Part shown: positions 54,860-63,923 of the stretch, one piece after another
Position numbering within the stretch: position 1 is the stretch's first letter
Layout: each line of letters begins with the position of its first letter
Origin: Nostocoides sp. HKS02
GTDB taxonomy: Bacteria > Actinomycetota > Actinomycetes > Actinomycetales > Dermatophilaceae
Direction: 5' to 3'
NCBI RefSeq assembly: GCF_009707485.1
Contig: NZ_CP046121.1
Coordinates: 2,418,001-2,482,000 of the forward strand
DNA: 64,000 bases
Notes under the pieces: model-generated
The model's database searches: none
Told to the model about the DNA's origin: nothing
The model's input: the letters and a program-made list of their open reading frames with translations, nothing else
Made by a program: the position numbers and the translations under genes

Positions 54860-55783
54860 GTGCAGGGAGTGTTCACCGGGTTCGCCACCATCAGCGTCGT
54901 CATCGCCGTCGGCATGCTCCTGGCGCACCTGCGCATCCTCGACCTCAGCGCCCAGCTGGTCCTCTCGCGCCTCGCGTTCTTCGTGGCCAGCCCTGCGCTC
55001 ATGGTCATCACCCTGTCCCGGGCCGACGTGCACCAGGTGCTCTCGGCCAACCTGCTGGCGTCGGTCGCCGGGGTCGTGGTCGCGGCCGGCGTGTACGTCG
55101 TGCTGGCCCGGTTGGTCTGGCGCCGCGCGCTCGGCGACACGACGATCGGCGCGCTGTCGGCGGCATACGTCAATGCGGGAAACCTGGGGATCCCGGTCGC
55201 GAGCTACGTGCTGGGCAGTGCGGCTTTCGTCGCGCCCACGCTGCTGCTGCAGCTGCTGGTCCTGCAACCGCTGGCCCTCGGGTTCCTCGACGCGGACGCG
55301 CGCGACGGGCGGGCCCGGTGGTGGCAGCTGCTGAGCCGGCCGGTCAAGAACCCGCTCACCGTGGGCTCGCTGCTGGGCGTCGTGCTGGCGCTGACCCACT
55401 GGACGCTGCCCACGTTCGTCGCCGCTCCGCTGGCACTGCTCGGCGACCTGGCGGTGCCGTGCATGCTCGTGGCGTACGGGGTCGCGTTGCGCCTCGGGCC
55501 GGGGCTCGGGCGCGCCGGGTCGGTGGCCGAGCTCGCGACGACCTCGCTGCTCAAGCTCGTGGCGCAGCCGTTGGTGGCGTGGTTCGTCGCGAGCGTGTTG
55601 CTCGGGGTGCACGGGCACGCACTGCTCGCGATCGTGGTCACCTCGGCGCTGCCCACAGCCCAGAACATCTTCGTGCACGCGACCCGGTACGACCGCGCCA
55701 CCGTGCTGGCCCGCGACACCATCCTCATCACCACGATCGGCGCGGTTCCGGTCATCGTGCTGGTTGCCGCCCTCCTCGGCTGA
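54860..55783 (+). CDS. AEC family (auxin efflux carrier-like) transporter
   Basis: 307 residues with about ten membrane helices in two repeats. ALSAAYVNAGNLGIPVASYVL (with the Asn-x-Gly pattern of the first unwound helix) and LPTAQNIFVHATRYDR (second) are the AEC landmarks. Such proteins move organic acids in bacteria. Leaderless GTG start. A monocistronic unit between tRNA-Ser and the convergent HerA-like gene. Confidence 0.9.
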   Translation: MQGVFTGFATISVVIAVGMLLAHLRILDLSAQLVLSRLAFFVASPALMVITLSRADVHQVLSANLLASVAGVVVAAGVYVVLARLVWRRALGDTTIGALSAAYVNAGNLGIPVASYVLGSAAFVAPTLLLQLLVLQPLALGFLDADARDGRARWWQLLSRPVKNPLTVGSLLGVVLALTHWTLPTFVAAPLALLGDLAVPCMLVAYGVALRLGPGLGRAGSVAELATTSLLKLVAQPLVAWFVASVLLGVHGHALLAIVVTSALPTAQNIFVHATRYDRATVLARDTILITTIGAVPVIVLVAALLG

Positions 55784-55938
55784 GCGCACACCGTCCCTCT
55801 GGTGACCCAGGTGACGACACGCTGCCGACGCCGCGACTCGGGTGCGTGCTGGAGGGTGGCCGGAAAGCCATCGGCTGGTCGTCGGCTCGCCCATCGGGGC
55901 GGTATGCCGCCGGCGCGGCGAGGGTGCCGCGGTGCGGG

Positions 55939-57537
55939 TCAGCGCGACCGGCGGGCCGTGCCGAAGATCGAGCGGGTGATCTCGCGACCGATGACCGTGC
56001 CGGCGGAGCGCAGCATCGACTTGAAGGCGGCCGACTGCACCACCTGCTCGACCATGCCGGGCTCCTCCTTCGCAGTGCGTGGCGCTGACCCCGGGCTGGG
56101 CGCCGGGCTCGCCGGGCTCGCCGGGCTCGGCGTCGGGGCCTGCTGCGGGGTCGGCGCCTGTTGCAGCCGCGCCTGCAGCTTCTCGTAGGCGGACTCACGG
56201 TCGGTCACGGCGGCATACTTCCCGGCGATCGACGACGCCGCGATGGCCTGCTGCACGGTCGCCGGGTCGGAGGGACCCATCAGCGACTGGGGGGCGATCA
56301 TGCGCGTCCACGCAACCGGTGTCGGAGCACCCCGCTCGGACAGCACGGTGACCACCGCCTCGCCCGTGCCGAGCGACGTCAGCAGCTGCTCGAGGTCGTA
56401 GCCGCTGTGCGGGTAGGTCGACACGGCGGCCTTCAACGCCTTGGCGTCGTCGGGCGTGAAGGCGCGCAGCGCGTGCTGGACGCGGTTGCCGAGCTGCGCC
56501 AGGACGTCGCTCGGCACGTCCTTGGGGCTCTGCGTCACGAAGAAGACGCCTACGCCCTTGGAGCGGATCAGTCGCACGGTCTGCTCGATGGCGTCCTGGA
56601 ACGCCTTGCTCGCCTCGTCGAACAGCAGGTGTGCCTCGTCGAAGAAGAAGACCAGCTTGGGCTTGTCGAGGTCGCCGACCTCGGGCAGGTCGTGGAACAG
56701 GTCGGCCAGCATCCACATGAGGAACGTCGAGAACAACCGGGGCCGGTCCTGCACCGCGGGCAGCTCGAGGCAGGTGACCAAACCCTTGCCGTCAGCGGCC
56801 GTGCGGAGCAGGTCCTGGGTGTCGAACTCGGGCTCGCCGAAGAACGCGTCGGCGCCCTGGTCGGAGAACGCGATCAGCTCGCGCAGGATGACCCCCGCCG
56901 TCGCGCTCGAAAGACCGCCCAGGGACTTGAGATCGGCCTTGCCCTCGTCGGAGGTGAGGAACGAGATGACCGCGCGCAGGTCCTTGATGTCGAGCAGCGC
57001 CAAGCCGTTCTTGTCGGCGTAGTGGAAGACGAGCCCGAGGCTGGACTCCTGGGTGTCGTTGAGTCCCAGCACCTTGGCGAGCAACGTGGGCCCGAACGAC
57101 GTGACAGTCGCCCGGATCGGGATGCCGGCACCGAGTCCGCCGAGGGAGAGGAACTCCGTCGGGTATGCCGTGCCCACCCACTGCTGGCCCACGTCCGTTG
57201 CGCGCGCGGTGATCTTGTCGTTCGCCGTGCCGGCCGTGGCCATGCCGGACAGGTCGCCCTTGATGTCGGCGAGGAACACCGGGACCCCTTGGCCGGAGAG
57301 CTGCTCGGCCATCAGCTGGAGGGTCTTGGTCTTGCCGGTGCCGGTGGCGCCGGCGACGAGTCCGTGGCGGTTGAGCGTGGACAGCGGAACTCGCACGGGT
57401 GCATCGGGATGGGCGGTGCCGTCGAGGACTGCGGCGCCGAAGTGCAGGGCGCCCCCCTCGAACGCGTACCCGGCCCTGATCTCGTCGAGCTGGGTGGTGG
57501 ACTTCGCGGGCTGCCCCGCCGGCGGGTTCTCGCTCAC
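55939..57537 (-). CDS. HerA-like ATPase (DUF853)
   Basis: 532 residues. HLVAGATGTGKTKTLQLMAE is Walker A; LVFFFDEAHLLFDEA is Walker B; FVTQSPKDVPSDVLAQLG carries sensor-type residues. This is the DUF853 family, related to HerA/FtsK-like translocases but of unknown role. A Pro/Ala/Ser-rich linker and a conserved C-terminal helix (AFKSMLRSAGTVIGREITRS) follow. Start GTG 57537 has TAGAGT seven bases before it. Cytoplasmic. Confidence 0.9.
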   Translation of the reverse strand: MSENPPAGQPAKSTTQLDEIRAGYAFEGGALHFGAAVLDGTAHPDAPVRVPLSTLNRHGLVAGATGTGKTKTLQLMAEQLSGQGVPVFLADIKGDLSGMATAGTANDKITARATDVGQQWVGTAYPTEFLSLGGLGAGIPIRATVTSFGPTLLAKVLGLNDTQESSLGLVFHYADKNGLALLDIKDLRAVISFLTSDEGKADLKSLGGLSSATAGVILRELIAFSDQGADAFFGEPEFDTQDLLRTAADGKGLVTCLELPAVQDRPRLFSTFLMWMLADLFHDLPEVGDLDKPKLVFFFDEAHLLFDEASKAFQDAIEQTVRLIRSKGVGVFFVTQSPKDVPSDVLAQLGNRVQHALRAFTPDDAKALKAAVSTYPHSGYDLEQLLTSLGTGEAVVTVLSERGAPTPVAWTRMIAPQSLMGPSDPATVQQAIAASSIAGKYAAVTDRESAYEKLQARLQQAPTPQQAPTPSPASPASPAPSPGSAPRTAKEEPGMVEQVVQSAAFKSMLRSAGTVIGREITRSIFGTARRSR

Positions 57538-57544
57538 GCTCGGC

Positions 57545-57550
57545 ACTCTA
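57545..57550 (-). promoter_or_regulatory. -10 box TAGAGT of the HerA-like gene
   Basis: TAGAGT on the minus strand lies seven bases before GTG 57537. It favours that codon over the GTG at 57546, which falls inside the spacer. Confidence 0.5.
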
Positions 57551-57616
57551 GTGCGCCTCGTCGCGTGGCGGGCAGGCTCGACGGCCCAGCAACGGCCGCA
57601 CCCCGCGGCATACCCC

Positions 57617-57622
57617 TACAGT
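57617..57622 (+). promoter_or_regulatory. -10 box TACAGT
   Basis: TACAGT ends six bases before GTG 57629; no Shine-Dalgarno. Confidence 0.5.
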
Positions 57623-57628
57623 GGCGGA

Positions 57629-57925
57629 GTGATCTTCAAGAAGGTGGGCGAGGGCCGCCCGTACCCGGACCACGGCAAGGAAGCTCCGCGCGACTGGGCC
57701 GACGTCCCGCCGCGGATGGTCCGGCTCGACGAGCTCGTCACGACCAAGCGCAACCTCGACCTCGGGCTGCTGCTCGCCGAGGACTCCACCTTCTACGGCG
57801 ACCTGTTCGCGCACGTCGTGGAGTGGGAAGGCACCCTGTATCTCGAGGACGGCCTCCACCGAGCGCTGCGTGCGGCACTTCAGCAGCGACCTACCCTCCA
57901 CGCGCGCGTCCTCGTGCTTGACTGA
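57629..57925 (+). CDS. Conserved actinobacterial protein of unknown function
   Basis: 98 residues. It starts MIFKKVGEGRPYPDHGKEAP, continues with RMVRLDELVTTKRNLDL, which resembles a VapB-like or ribbon-helix-helix linker, and ends LHRALRAALQQRPTLHARVL. Some databases name relatives 'VapB family'; I see no toxin partner. It precedes the LytR_C gene. Leaderless start. Confidence 0.72.
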   Translation: MIFKKVGEGRPYPDHGKEAPRDWADVPPRMVRLDELVTTKRNLDLGLLLAEDSTFYGDLFAHVVEWEGTLYLEDGLHRALRAALQQRPTLHARVLVLD

Positions 57926-57982
57926 CCCTCAGCAGGGACCGTCCAGCAGTGGACGACCACGTCGCGTGGGGCGGAGGTGTGG

Positions 57983-58570
57983 ATGAGCTACATCGTCGAG
58001 TCGGGTGCGTCGACGTCGCGCCGCGCTCGTCGCCGCCGCGCCCTGATCACGCTCGGCGTCGTGGCCCTCATGCTCTTCCTCGCCTTCTGGTACGCCTACT
58101 CGTACTACCAGGCCTCCTCCGCACCCAAGGCGACGCCGCCGGCCGCGACCTGCACCGCGCAGGCCGTCGCGCCGACCCCGGGTACGACCACCGTCAACGT
58201 CTACAACGCCACGCAGCGCCGTGGTCTCGCGGCGGCGACCGCGGCCCAGGTGCGCAAGCGCGGGTTCAAGGTGTCCACGGTCGCCAACGACCCCCTGCAG
58301 AAGACGGTGAAGGGGCCGGCGGAGGTGCGCTTCGGCAGGGTGGGCGCCGGTCGGGGCGCCCTGGTGCTGGCCCTGGTCAAAGGAGCGAAGGCGGTCGTCG
58401 ATGCCCGTACCGACGGATCGGTGGACCTCGTTCTGGGTGACGCGTTCTCCGCGCTCGCCCCTGCTCCCAAGACGACCCCGGCGGGGAAGCCGGCACCCAA
58501 GCCGGCACCCAAGCCGACCCCAAAGCCGACCCCCAGGCCGACCGGCTCGTCGTCGTCAGGCACCTGCTGA
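57983..58570 (+). CDS. Membrane protein with one LytR_C domain
   Basis: 195 residues. A basic N-terminus (SRRARRRRALI), one membrane helix, then a single LytR_C domain (TTVNVYNATQRRGLAAATAA to VDLVLGDAF), and a Pro/Lys tail ending in Ser-rich GTC. It resembles the two-domain protein at 45626-46480, with the shared motif VNVYN. The start ATG has GGAGG. Envelope-located. Confidence 0.85.
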   Translation: MSYIVESGASTSRRARRRRALITLGVVALMLFLAFWYAYSYYQASSAPKATPPAATCTAQAVAPTPGTTTVNVYNATQRRGLAAATAAQVRKRGFKVSTVANDPLQKTVKGPAEVRFGRVGAGRGALVLALVKGAKAVVDARTDGSVDLVLGDAFSALAPAPKTTPAGKPAPKPAPKPTPKPTPRPTGSSSSGTC

Positions 58571-58580
58571 CCGCCGGTCG

Positions 58581-58586
58581 TAGGCT
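58581..58586 (+). promoter_or_regulatory. -10 box TAGGCT
   Basis: TAGGCT ends six bases before ATG 58593; no Shine-Dalgarno. Confidence 0.5.
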
Positions 58587-58592
58587 CGCGTC

Positions 58593-58985
58593 ATGATCAC
58601 GGTGGAGCTGGCCCGGCGGCTGGGCGGCGCAGGGGTCCTGTGGGAGCCAGCGCCTGGCGACCGGTTCACCATCGACCAGCCCAACGTCGTCGGCGAGGTC
58701 TTCTGGATCAGCCACCTCACCATCGACGTGCACACGTTCCACGGCCAGCCACTGCTCGGCTTCAACGGCACGACCGAGTGGGCGCTGGACTCGGTGACCC
58801 TCGACAGCGCCCTGTGGCTGCCACGTGAGGACCAGCTCCGCGAGCTGATCGGCGACCGGTTCACGGGTCTGCGGCGGGACGGCGCCGACTGGGTCGTCGT
58901 CGTGGACGCGGATCAGGGCCACGGAGAGTTCCGTGACCCTGATCCCGAATGCGCCTACGCCCAGGCGCTGCTCAGCGTCACCTGA
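58593..58985 (+). CDS. Conserved hypothetical protein (130 residues)
   Basis: Soluble beta-rich protein with DRFTIDQPNVVGEVFWISHL, LGFNGTTEWALDSV and WLPREDQLRELIGDRF. Databases sometimes label relatives as pilus assembly CpaE, but no P-loop or ATPase motif is seen, so I reject that. Leaderless start. It is convergent with the SPW gene, 21 bp apart. Confidence 0.72.
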   Translation: MITVELARRLGGAGVLWEPAPGDRFTIDQPNVVGEVFWISHLTIDVHTFHGQPLLGFNGTTEWALDSVTLDSALWLPREDQLRELIGDRFTGLRRDGADWVVVVDADQGHGEFRDPDPECAYAQALLSVT

Positions 58986-59006
58986 GCGGCGGTCCGGGAG
59001 GACGCC

Positions 59007-59363
59007 TCACAACGTGGTCGCCACCGTCCCCCGGTGGGACCGGGTGACGCGAAGGTCCGCGGCTCCGATGACGAAGGTGATGACCCCGGCCGCCCAGGCC
59101 GTCCAGGACATCGCCCGCATGTCCGAGAACCCCATGACCCAGGGCGAGATGAAGAAGAGCACGCCCATCAAGGCGGTGAGGCCCTCGATCGACAGCGTGT
59201 CCGGCCGGACCAGCTCGATCACGGACAGGACAGCGGTCAGTGCACCCAGCACGACCATGGTGGTGGTCGCCTTGCTCGTCGTGGTGGTCCACAACGGGCT
59301 GAGCAGTGCATAGACGCCGACGATCAGAGCAATGAAATCCTGTGGATGAGTCCATCGCTTCAT
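59007..59363 (-). CDS. SPW-repeat membrane protein
   Basis: 118 residues, four membrane helices. Two SPW repeats are visible: PQDFIALIVGVYALLSPLW and FFISPWVMGFSDMRA. The family (PF03779) is common but without a set function. Start ATG 59363. A basic tail ends the protein. Confidence 0.87.
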   Translation of the reverse strand: MKRWTHPQDFIALIVGVYALLSPLWTTTTSKATTTMVVLGALTAVLSVIELVRPDTLSIEGLTALMGVLFFISPWVMGFSDMRAMSWTAWAAGVITFVIGAADLRVTRSHRGTVATTL

Positions 59364-59489
59364 GGTGTGAATTTCCGCCTCTCGATAAGAGGTCCGTCGA
59401 TCCGATGGCGGGCCAGACACGACAATTCTCTGCCTGCCCAACGTGTTTGACAATCGTCCAACGAGATGACCCGGCTCGGTCCGACACCG

Positions 59490-59762
59490 TCAGGCGGAGC
59501 CCATCCTCCGGAGGGTGGCGAGGCGACGTTCGTACTCCTGCTCGTCGATCTCACCCGCGGCGTACCGCTCCGCCAGCCTGGCCTCACCGGCCCGCTGGCC
59601 CGACATCGCGTGGAACCGACCCCACCGCCGCCGGCCGAAGAACCCGAACGTGGTGAAGAGGGCGACGAGGAACAGCAGCCAGAGGATGGGGAAGATCGGC
59701 CACCAGGCACCAGGTCCGTCCCAGTGGTCCGGGCTGGCTGCGGTGGCGAGTGCGGTGATCAT
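59490..59762 (-). CDS. SHOCT-domain membrane protein
   Basis: 90 residues. One membrane helix (WWPIFPILWLLFLVALFTTF), a basic stretch, then a C-terminal SHOCT domain (RLAERYAAGEIDEQEYERRL), which mediates oligomerisation. Start ATG 59762 has GAAGGAG. It lies next to a two-component system; the link is positional only. Confidence 0.88.
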   Translation of the reverse strand: MITALATAASPDHWDGPGAWWPIFPILWLLFLVALFTTFGFFGRRRWGRFHAMSGQRAGEARLAERYAAGEIDEQEYERRLATLRRMGSA

Positions 59763-59897
59763 GAGGACTCCTTCAGAAGGGGTGAGGTGATACCTCAATC
59801 CTTCGACGCGACAAGGCGATTCGAATCCCCCGACGGGCGGCACCTGCGCTGCTCCCGACGACGTATGCCGCCGGCCGCGCATCGTCCACGGCGCCCG

Positions 59898-60572
59898 TCA
59901 CCCCGGCGACCACCCCGGCCGCACGAGCCCGCTCTCGTAGGCCAGGACCACGAGCTGGGCGCGGTCGCGGACCTGCAGCTTGACCATCGCCCGGCTGACG
60001 TGGGTCTTGGCGGTGGCCGGGCTGAGGAACAGCCGGCGGGCGATCTCGTCGTTGTTGAGGCCCTCACCGACGAGGGCGACCACCTCGCGTTCCCGGTCGG
60101 TGAGCGCCGAGAGCCGGCTCGCGGCGGGCATGGCCGTGGGACGCGACCGCGACGCGAACTCGCCGATGAGCCGGCGCGTCACCCCGGGGCTGAGCAACGC
60201 GTCTCCCGAGGCGACGGCCCGGACTCCGCGCAGCAGCTCGGCCGGCTCGGTGTCCTTGACCAGGAAGCCGCTCGCGCCGATCCGGACCGCCTCGAACACG
60301 TACTCGTCCAGGTCGAAGGTGGTGAGCATGACCACCCGGGTCGCCGCCAGCGCGGGGTCGTCGACGATGAGGCGAGTCGCCTCGAGCCCGTCGCCGCCCG
60401 GCATACGAATGTCCATGAGCACCACGTCCGGGACGGTCGCGCGGACGACGCGCACCGCATCTGCGCCGCCCGCTGCCTCGCCGACCACCTCCAGGTCGTC
60501 CTCGGCGTCGAGCAGTGCGCGTAACCCGGCGCGGAGCAGCGCCTGGTCGTCGACGAGGACGACGCGGATCAT
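59898..60572 (-). CDS. NarL-type response regulator
   Basis: 224 residues. Receiver domain: VVLVDDQALLRAGLRALL, phosphoacceptor Asp in DVVLMDIRMPGGDG, Thr in VVMLTTFDLDEYV, Lys in GFLVKDTEPAEL. LuxR-type HTH: LTDREREVVALVGEGLNNDE through SPATAKTHVSRAMVKL. It is the partner of the kinase just upstream, whose stop overlaps its ATG by 4 bp (ATGA). Target genes are unknown; the SHOCT and SPW genes are candidates. Confidence 0.93.
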   Translation of the reverse strand: MIRVVLVDDQALLRAGLRALLDAEDDLEVVGEAAGGADAVRVVRATVPDVVLMDIRMPGGDGLEATRLIVDDPALAATRVVMLTTFDLDEYVFEAVRIGASGFLVKDTEPAELLRGVRAVASGDALLSPGVTRRLIGEFASRSRPTAMPAASRLSALTDREREVVALVGEGLNNDEIARRLFLSPATAKTHVSRAMVKLQVRDRAQLVVLAYESGLVRPGWSPG

Positions 60573-61765
60573 CGCGTCTCCCTCGTCGGCAGGCGGGCCT
60601 CGACTCGCAGCCCACCGTCGGGCGCCGCGCCGATCTGCAGGTCGCCACCGAGGGCGGCAGCGCGCTCGTGCATGCCACGCAGCCCGTTGCCGGGTTCGAG
60701 CCGGGTGGCCCGCGGGCCCCCCAGCCCGTTGTCGTCGATGCGCACGGTCAAGGCGCCGTCGGCGTAGCCGATGACGACCGCGACCCGCGTGGCATTCGCG
60801 TGCCGCACCACGTTGGTGATCCCTTCCTGGACGATGCGGTATGCCGCCAGCTCCACCGCGGCGGGCAGCGGCCGTGGTTGCCCCACAAGGTCTTTGGTCA
60901 CCGTCAAGCCTGCGTGGCTGCTGCGCTCGACGATGTCGTCGATGGCGGCGAGGGTGGGTGCGGGCGCACGCGGCGCCGGGTTCTCGTCGTCCCGCAGGAG
61001 GTCGATCAGCGAACGCAGCTCACCGAGGGCCTCCTTGCTGGCATCCTTGATCGCCCGCAGCGCGGGCTCGACGGTCTCGGGCCGCCGCTCGGCCAGATGC
61101 AGGGCCACGCCGGCCTGCACGGTGATCAGCGACATGTGGTGGGCCACCACGTCGTGCAGCTCCTGGGCGATGCGCAGCCGCTCCTCCCCGGCCTGGCGAC
61201 GGCGCCGCTCCTGGCTCGCCTGCCAGGAGGAGACCGCGCGGTCACGCCTCACCCGGACGAGCTCGCCCACCGCCAGGATCACCCCGGCCCAGGCAACCAG
61301 CCCGCCGAGCACCTGCCAGTTGGGCCCGTGCTCGCCGCCGACCCGGGTCAGCGTCGCGGTCAGCAGGACCCCGGCCACCACGGCCCACGCGAGGGGACGC
61401 AACCCGCGCAGGACGGTGATCACGACCACCGCGGCGAAGCCGATGATGATGGGGCCGAACGGGTATCCCCGCGCGAAGAACGCCGCGGTCGCCCCACCGG
61501 CGAGCAGGGCCGCCAGCCAGGCGTACCGGCGGATCAGGAGCATGCTGACCGGAGCCGCCAGGAGGAGCCCGACCGCCGCGGCGTCGACTGGGCGGCTCGT
61601 CGGCTGCACGTGGGCCGCACCGAACGTGCCCCCCACCTGCACCACGACCAGCAGCCCGGCACCGAAGACCCGTGCGGGCCAAGGGAACCCGTGGCGTGGC
61701 CACCCGCTGCGCGCGTGGCGCCACGGCGGCCCCCATGAGACCGGTGGCTGCTCGGGCTCCTGCAT
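60569..61765 (-). CDS. Sensor histidine kinase (HisKA_3 type)
   Basis: 398 residues. The N-terminal half has about six membrane helices and no large external domain, so it may sense within the membrane. Dimerisation motif RIAQELHDVVAHHMSLITVQ contains the phospho-His. The HATPase_c domain has RIVQEGITNVVRHANAT and DNGLGG, and GNGLRGMHERAAALGG follows. It pairs with the NarL regulator. Start ATG 61765 has TAGGCT seven bases before it. Confidence 0.92.
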   Translation of the reverse strand: MQEPEQPPVSWGPPWRHARSGWPRHGFPWPARVFGAGLLVVVQVGGTFGAAHVQPTSRPVDAAAVGLLLAAPVSMLLIRRYAWLAALLAGGATAAFFARGYPFGPIIIGFAAVVVITVLRGLRPLAWAVVAGVLLTATLTRVGGEHGPNWQVLGGLVAWAGVILAVGELVRVRRDRAVSSWQASQERRRRQAGEERLRIAQELHDVVAHHMSLITVQAGVALHLAERRPETVEPALRAIKDASKEALGELRSLIDLLRDDENPAPRAPAPTLAAIDDIVERSSHAGLTVTKDLVGQPRPLPAAVELAAYRIVQEGITNVVRHANATRVAVVIGYADGALTVRIDDNGLGGPRATRLEPGNGLRGMHERAAALGGDLQIGAAPDGGLRVEARLPTRETR

Positions 61766-61772
61766 GCACCTC

Positions 61773-61778
61773 AGCCTA
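61773..61778 (-). promoter_or_regulatory. -10 box TAGGCT of the two-component system
   Basis: TAGGCT on the minus strand, seven bases before ATG 61765; no Shine-Dalgarno. Confidence 0.5.
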
Positions 61779-61930
61779 GGCACCGGGGCGATCGGGGGCG
61801 TCCCTCCCGAGGGCCACCTCGGCATACTCCGACGGGAGTAGCCCAGAGGGACGGTGCGGGCCATGGCGCGCAGGGCGAATCTGCGGCACTCTCAGGAGAG
61901 GGGGCGCCGCAGCCCCCGAGGAGGTGTGGC

Positions 61931-63820
61931 ATGACGTCCACGGAGCAGCGCCTCGTCCGCTCGCCGTTCCCGCGGATCGGGGACTACGCGTTCATCTCCG
62001 ACTGCCAGGTCACGGCCCTCATCGCGCCGAGCGGCAACGTCGAGTGGATGTGCCTGCCACGCATGGACTCCCCGAGCGTCTTCGGGTCGATGCTCGACCG
62101 CGATGCCGGGGGCTTCCGCGTCGGTCCCGCCGACATGAAAGTACCGACGGCTCGCCGGTACCTGCCCGGCACGATGATCCTCGAGACCTCGTGGGGCACC
62201 CCGAGCGGTTGGATCATCGTCCGCGACGCCTTGCTGATGGGGCCCTGGCACCACGAGACGGAGCGCGCCTACCGCTACCGGCGCGCACCCACCGACTACG
62301 ACGCTGAGCACGTTCTGCTGCGCACGATCCGGTGCGTCAACGGCGAGGTACAGCTCGGCCTCAACTGCACGCCGGTGTTCGACTACGGCCGACAGCAGGT
62401 GATGTGGCACTACGAGGACGGCGGTTACCACGCGGCGGTCGCCGAACCGGCCGAGGGCGACCTCAAGGTCAGCCTCACGACCGACATGCGCCTCGGGATC
62501 GAGGGGCCACAGGTCACGGTGCGCACACTCATGAAGGAGGGCGACACCCACTACTGCGCCCTCTCCTGGACGGAGCACGCGGCGCCGCAGTCGTTCGAGG
62601 ACGCCTACCGCCGCCAGGTGTGGACCGCCCACCACTGGCAGCACTGGTTGGCGCGCGGCAACTTCCCCGACCACCCGTGGCGCACGCACCTCGAGCGCAG
62701 CGCACTGACGCTCAAGGGCCTGTCGTACGCACCGAGCGGCGCGCTGATCGCGGCCGCGACCACCTCTCTGCCGGAGACGCCGAAGGGCGAGCGCAACTGG
62801 GACTACCGCTACACCTGGATCCGCGACTCGACCCTCGCCCTGTGGGCCCTCGACACCTTGGGGTTCGACTGGGAGGCGAGCGACTTCTTCTGGTTCATCG
62901 CCGACCTCACGGAGGCTTCCGACGGGCTCCAGATCATGTACGGCATCGACGGCGAGAAGGACCTCTCCGAACACACCCTCGACCACCTCACCGGCTACGA
63001 CGGCGCCCGCCCGGTGCGCATCGGCAACGGCGCGTTCGACCAGAAGCAGCACGACGTCTGGGGTGCGATCCTCGACTCGGTGTGGATCCACACCAAGTCG
63101 CGCGACACCCTCGACGAGCGGTTGTGGCCGATCCTGAGCGGCTTCGTCGAGGCCGCGATCGAGCACTGGCGCGAGCCGGACCGCGGCATCTGGGAGGTCC
63201 GCGGGGATCCGCAGCACTTCACCTCCTCCAAGGTCATGTGCTGGGTGGCCGCCGACCGGGGCGCCAAGCTCGCCCGGGTGCGTGAGGCGTTCGAGCTGGC
63301 CCACCGCTGGCAGGAGGCGGCCGACGAGATCCATGCCGACATCTGCGCGAACGGGGTCGACAGCCGGGGCGTGTTCACCCAGTACTACGGCACTGAGGCG
63401 CTCGATGCGTCGAACCTGCTGTTGCCCCTGGTGGGCTTCCTCCCCCACGACGACCCGAGGATGCACGCCACCGTCATGGCCATCGCCGACGAGCTCACCG
63501 ACGACGGCCTCGTGCTGCGCTACCGGGTGGAGGAGACCGACGACGGCCTGTCCGGCGAGGAGGGCACCTTCACGATCTGCTCGTTCTGGCTCGTTTCGTG
63601 CCTGGCCATCGTCGGCGAGAAGCGGCGGGCGCGGCGTCTCTGCGAACGTCTGCTCAACCTCGCGACTCCCCTTGGTCTGTATGCCGAGGAGATCGATGCC
63701 TCGAGCGGGAACCACCTGGGCAACTTCCCGCAGGCGTTCACCCACCTCGCCCTGATCAATGCCGTGCTCAAGGTGATCTCCGCCGAGGAGGTGGAGGACG
63801 AGGGACCGCTGTCCCCCTGA
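61931..63820 (+). CDS. GH15 family glycoside hydrolase (trehalase/glucoamylase-like)
   Basis: 629 residues. N-terminal beta-domain (IGDYAFISDCQVTALIAPSG), then an alpha/alpha toroid. Active-site segments are ERNWDYRYTWIRDSTLALWA, DRGIWEVRGDPQHF with the acid Glu, and GEEGTFTICSFWL with the base Glu. It is close to actinobacterial trehalases of this family, so trehalose is a plausible substrate. Strong GAGGAGG before the ATG. No signal peptide, so it acts in the cytoplasm. Confidence 0.92.
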   Translation: MTSTEQRLVRSPFPRIGDYAFISDCQVTALIAPSGNVEWMCLPRMDSPSVFGSMLDRDAGGFRVGPADMKVPTARRYLPGTMILETSWGTPSGWIIVRDALLMGPWHHETERAYRYRRAPTDYDAEHVLLRTIRCVNGEVQLGLNCTPVFDYGRQQVMWHYEDGGYHAAVAEPAEGDLKVSLTTDMRLGIEGPQVTVRTLMKEGDTHYCALSWTEHAAPQSFEDAYRRQVWTAHHWQHWLARGNFPDHPWRTHLERSALTLKGLSYAPSGALIAAATTSLPETPKGERNWDYRYTWIRDSTLALWALDTLGFDWEASDFFWFIADLTEASDGLQIMYGIDGEKDLSEHTLDHLTGYDGARPVRIGNGAFDQKQHDVWGAILDSVWIHTKSRDTLDERLWPILSGFVEAAIEHWREPDRGIWEVRGDPQHFTSSKVMCWVAADRGAKLARVREAFELAHRWQEAADEIHADICANGVDSRGVFTQYYGTEALDASNLLLPLVGFLPHDDPRMHATVMAIADELTDDGLVLRYRVEETDDGLSGEEGTFTICSFWLVSCLAIVGEKRRARRLCERLLNLATPLGLYAEEIDASSGNHLGNFPQAFTHLALINAVLKVISAEEVEDEGPLSP

Positions 63821-63827
63821 CCGGTCG

Positions 63828-63914
63828 TCAGGAGAGCGCGACCAGCGCGCCGAGGGCGAACCCCACGGCGACGAGCCAGAGCAGCGTGGGTAATGCCGAC
63901 CACAGACGCGTCAT
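63828..63914 (-). CDS. 28-residue single-helix membrane peptide
   Basis: MTRLWSALPTLLWLVAVGFA is the start, and the peptide ends GALVALS: a short basic start and one membrane helix. Strong AGGAGGGG lies 5 bases before the ATG. The small size prevents homology, but the Shine-Dalgarno and helix argue for expression. Its stop lies 8 bp from the convergent GH15 stop. Confidence 0.45.
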   Translation of the reverse strand: MTRLWSALPTLLWLVAVGFALGALVALS

Positions 63915-63923
63915 GACCCCTCC

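Noticed and set aside
58593..58985. CpaE pilus assembly label for the 130-residue protein
   Set aside because: No Walker motif and too short for a MinD-like fold; the label in databases is probably misannotation.
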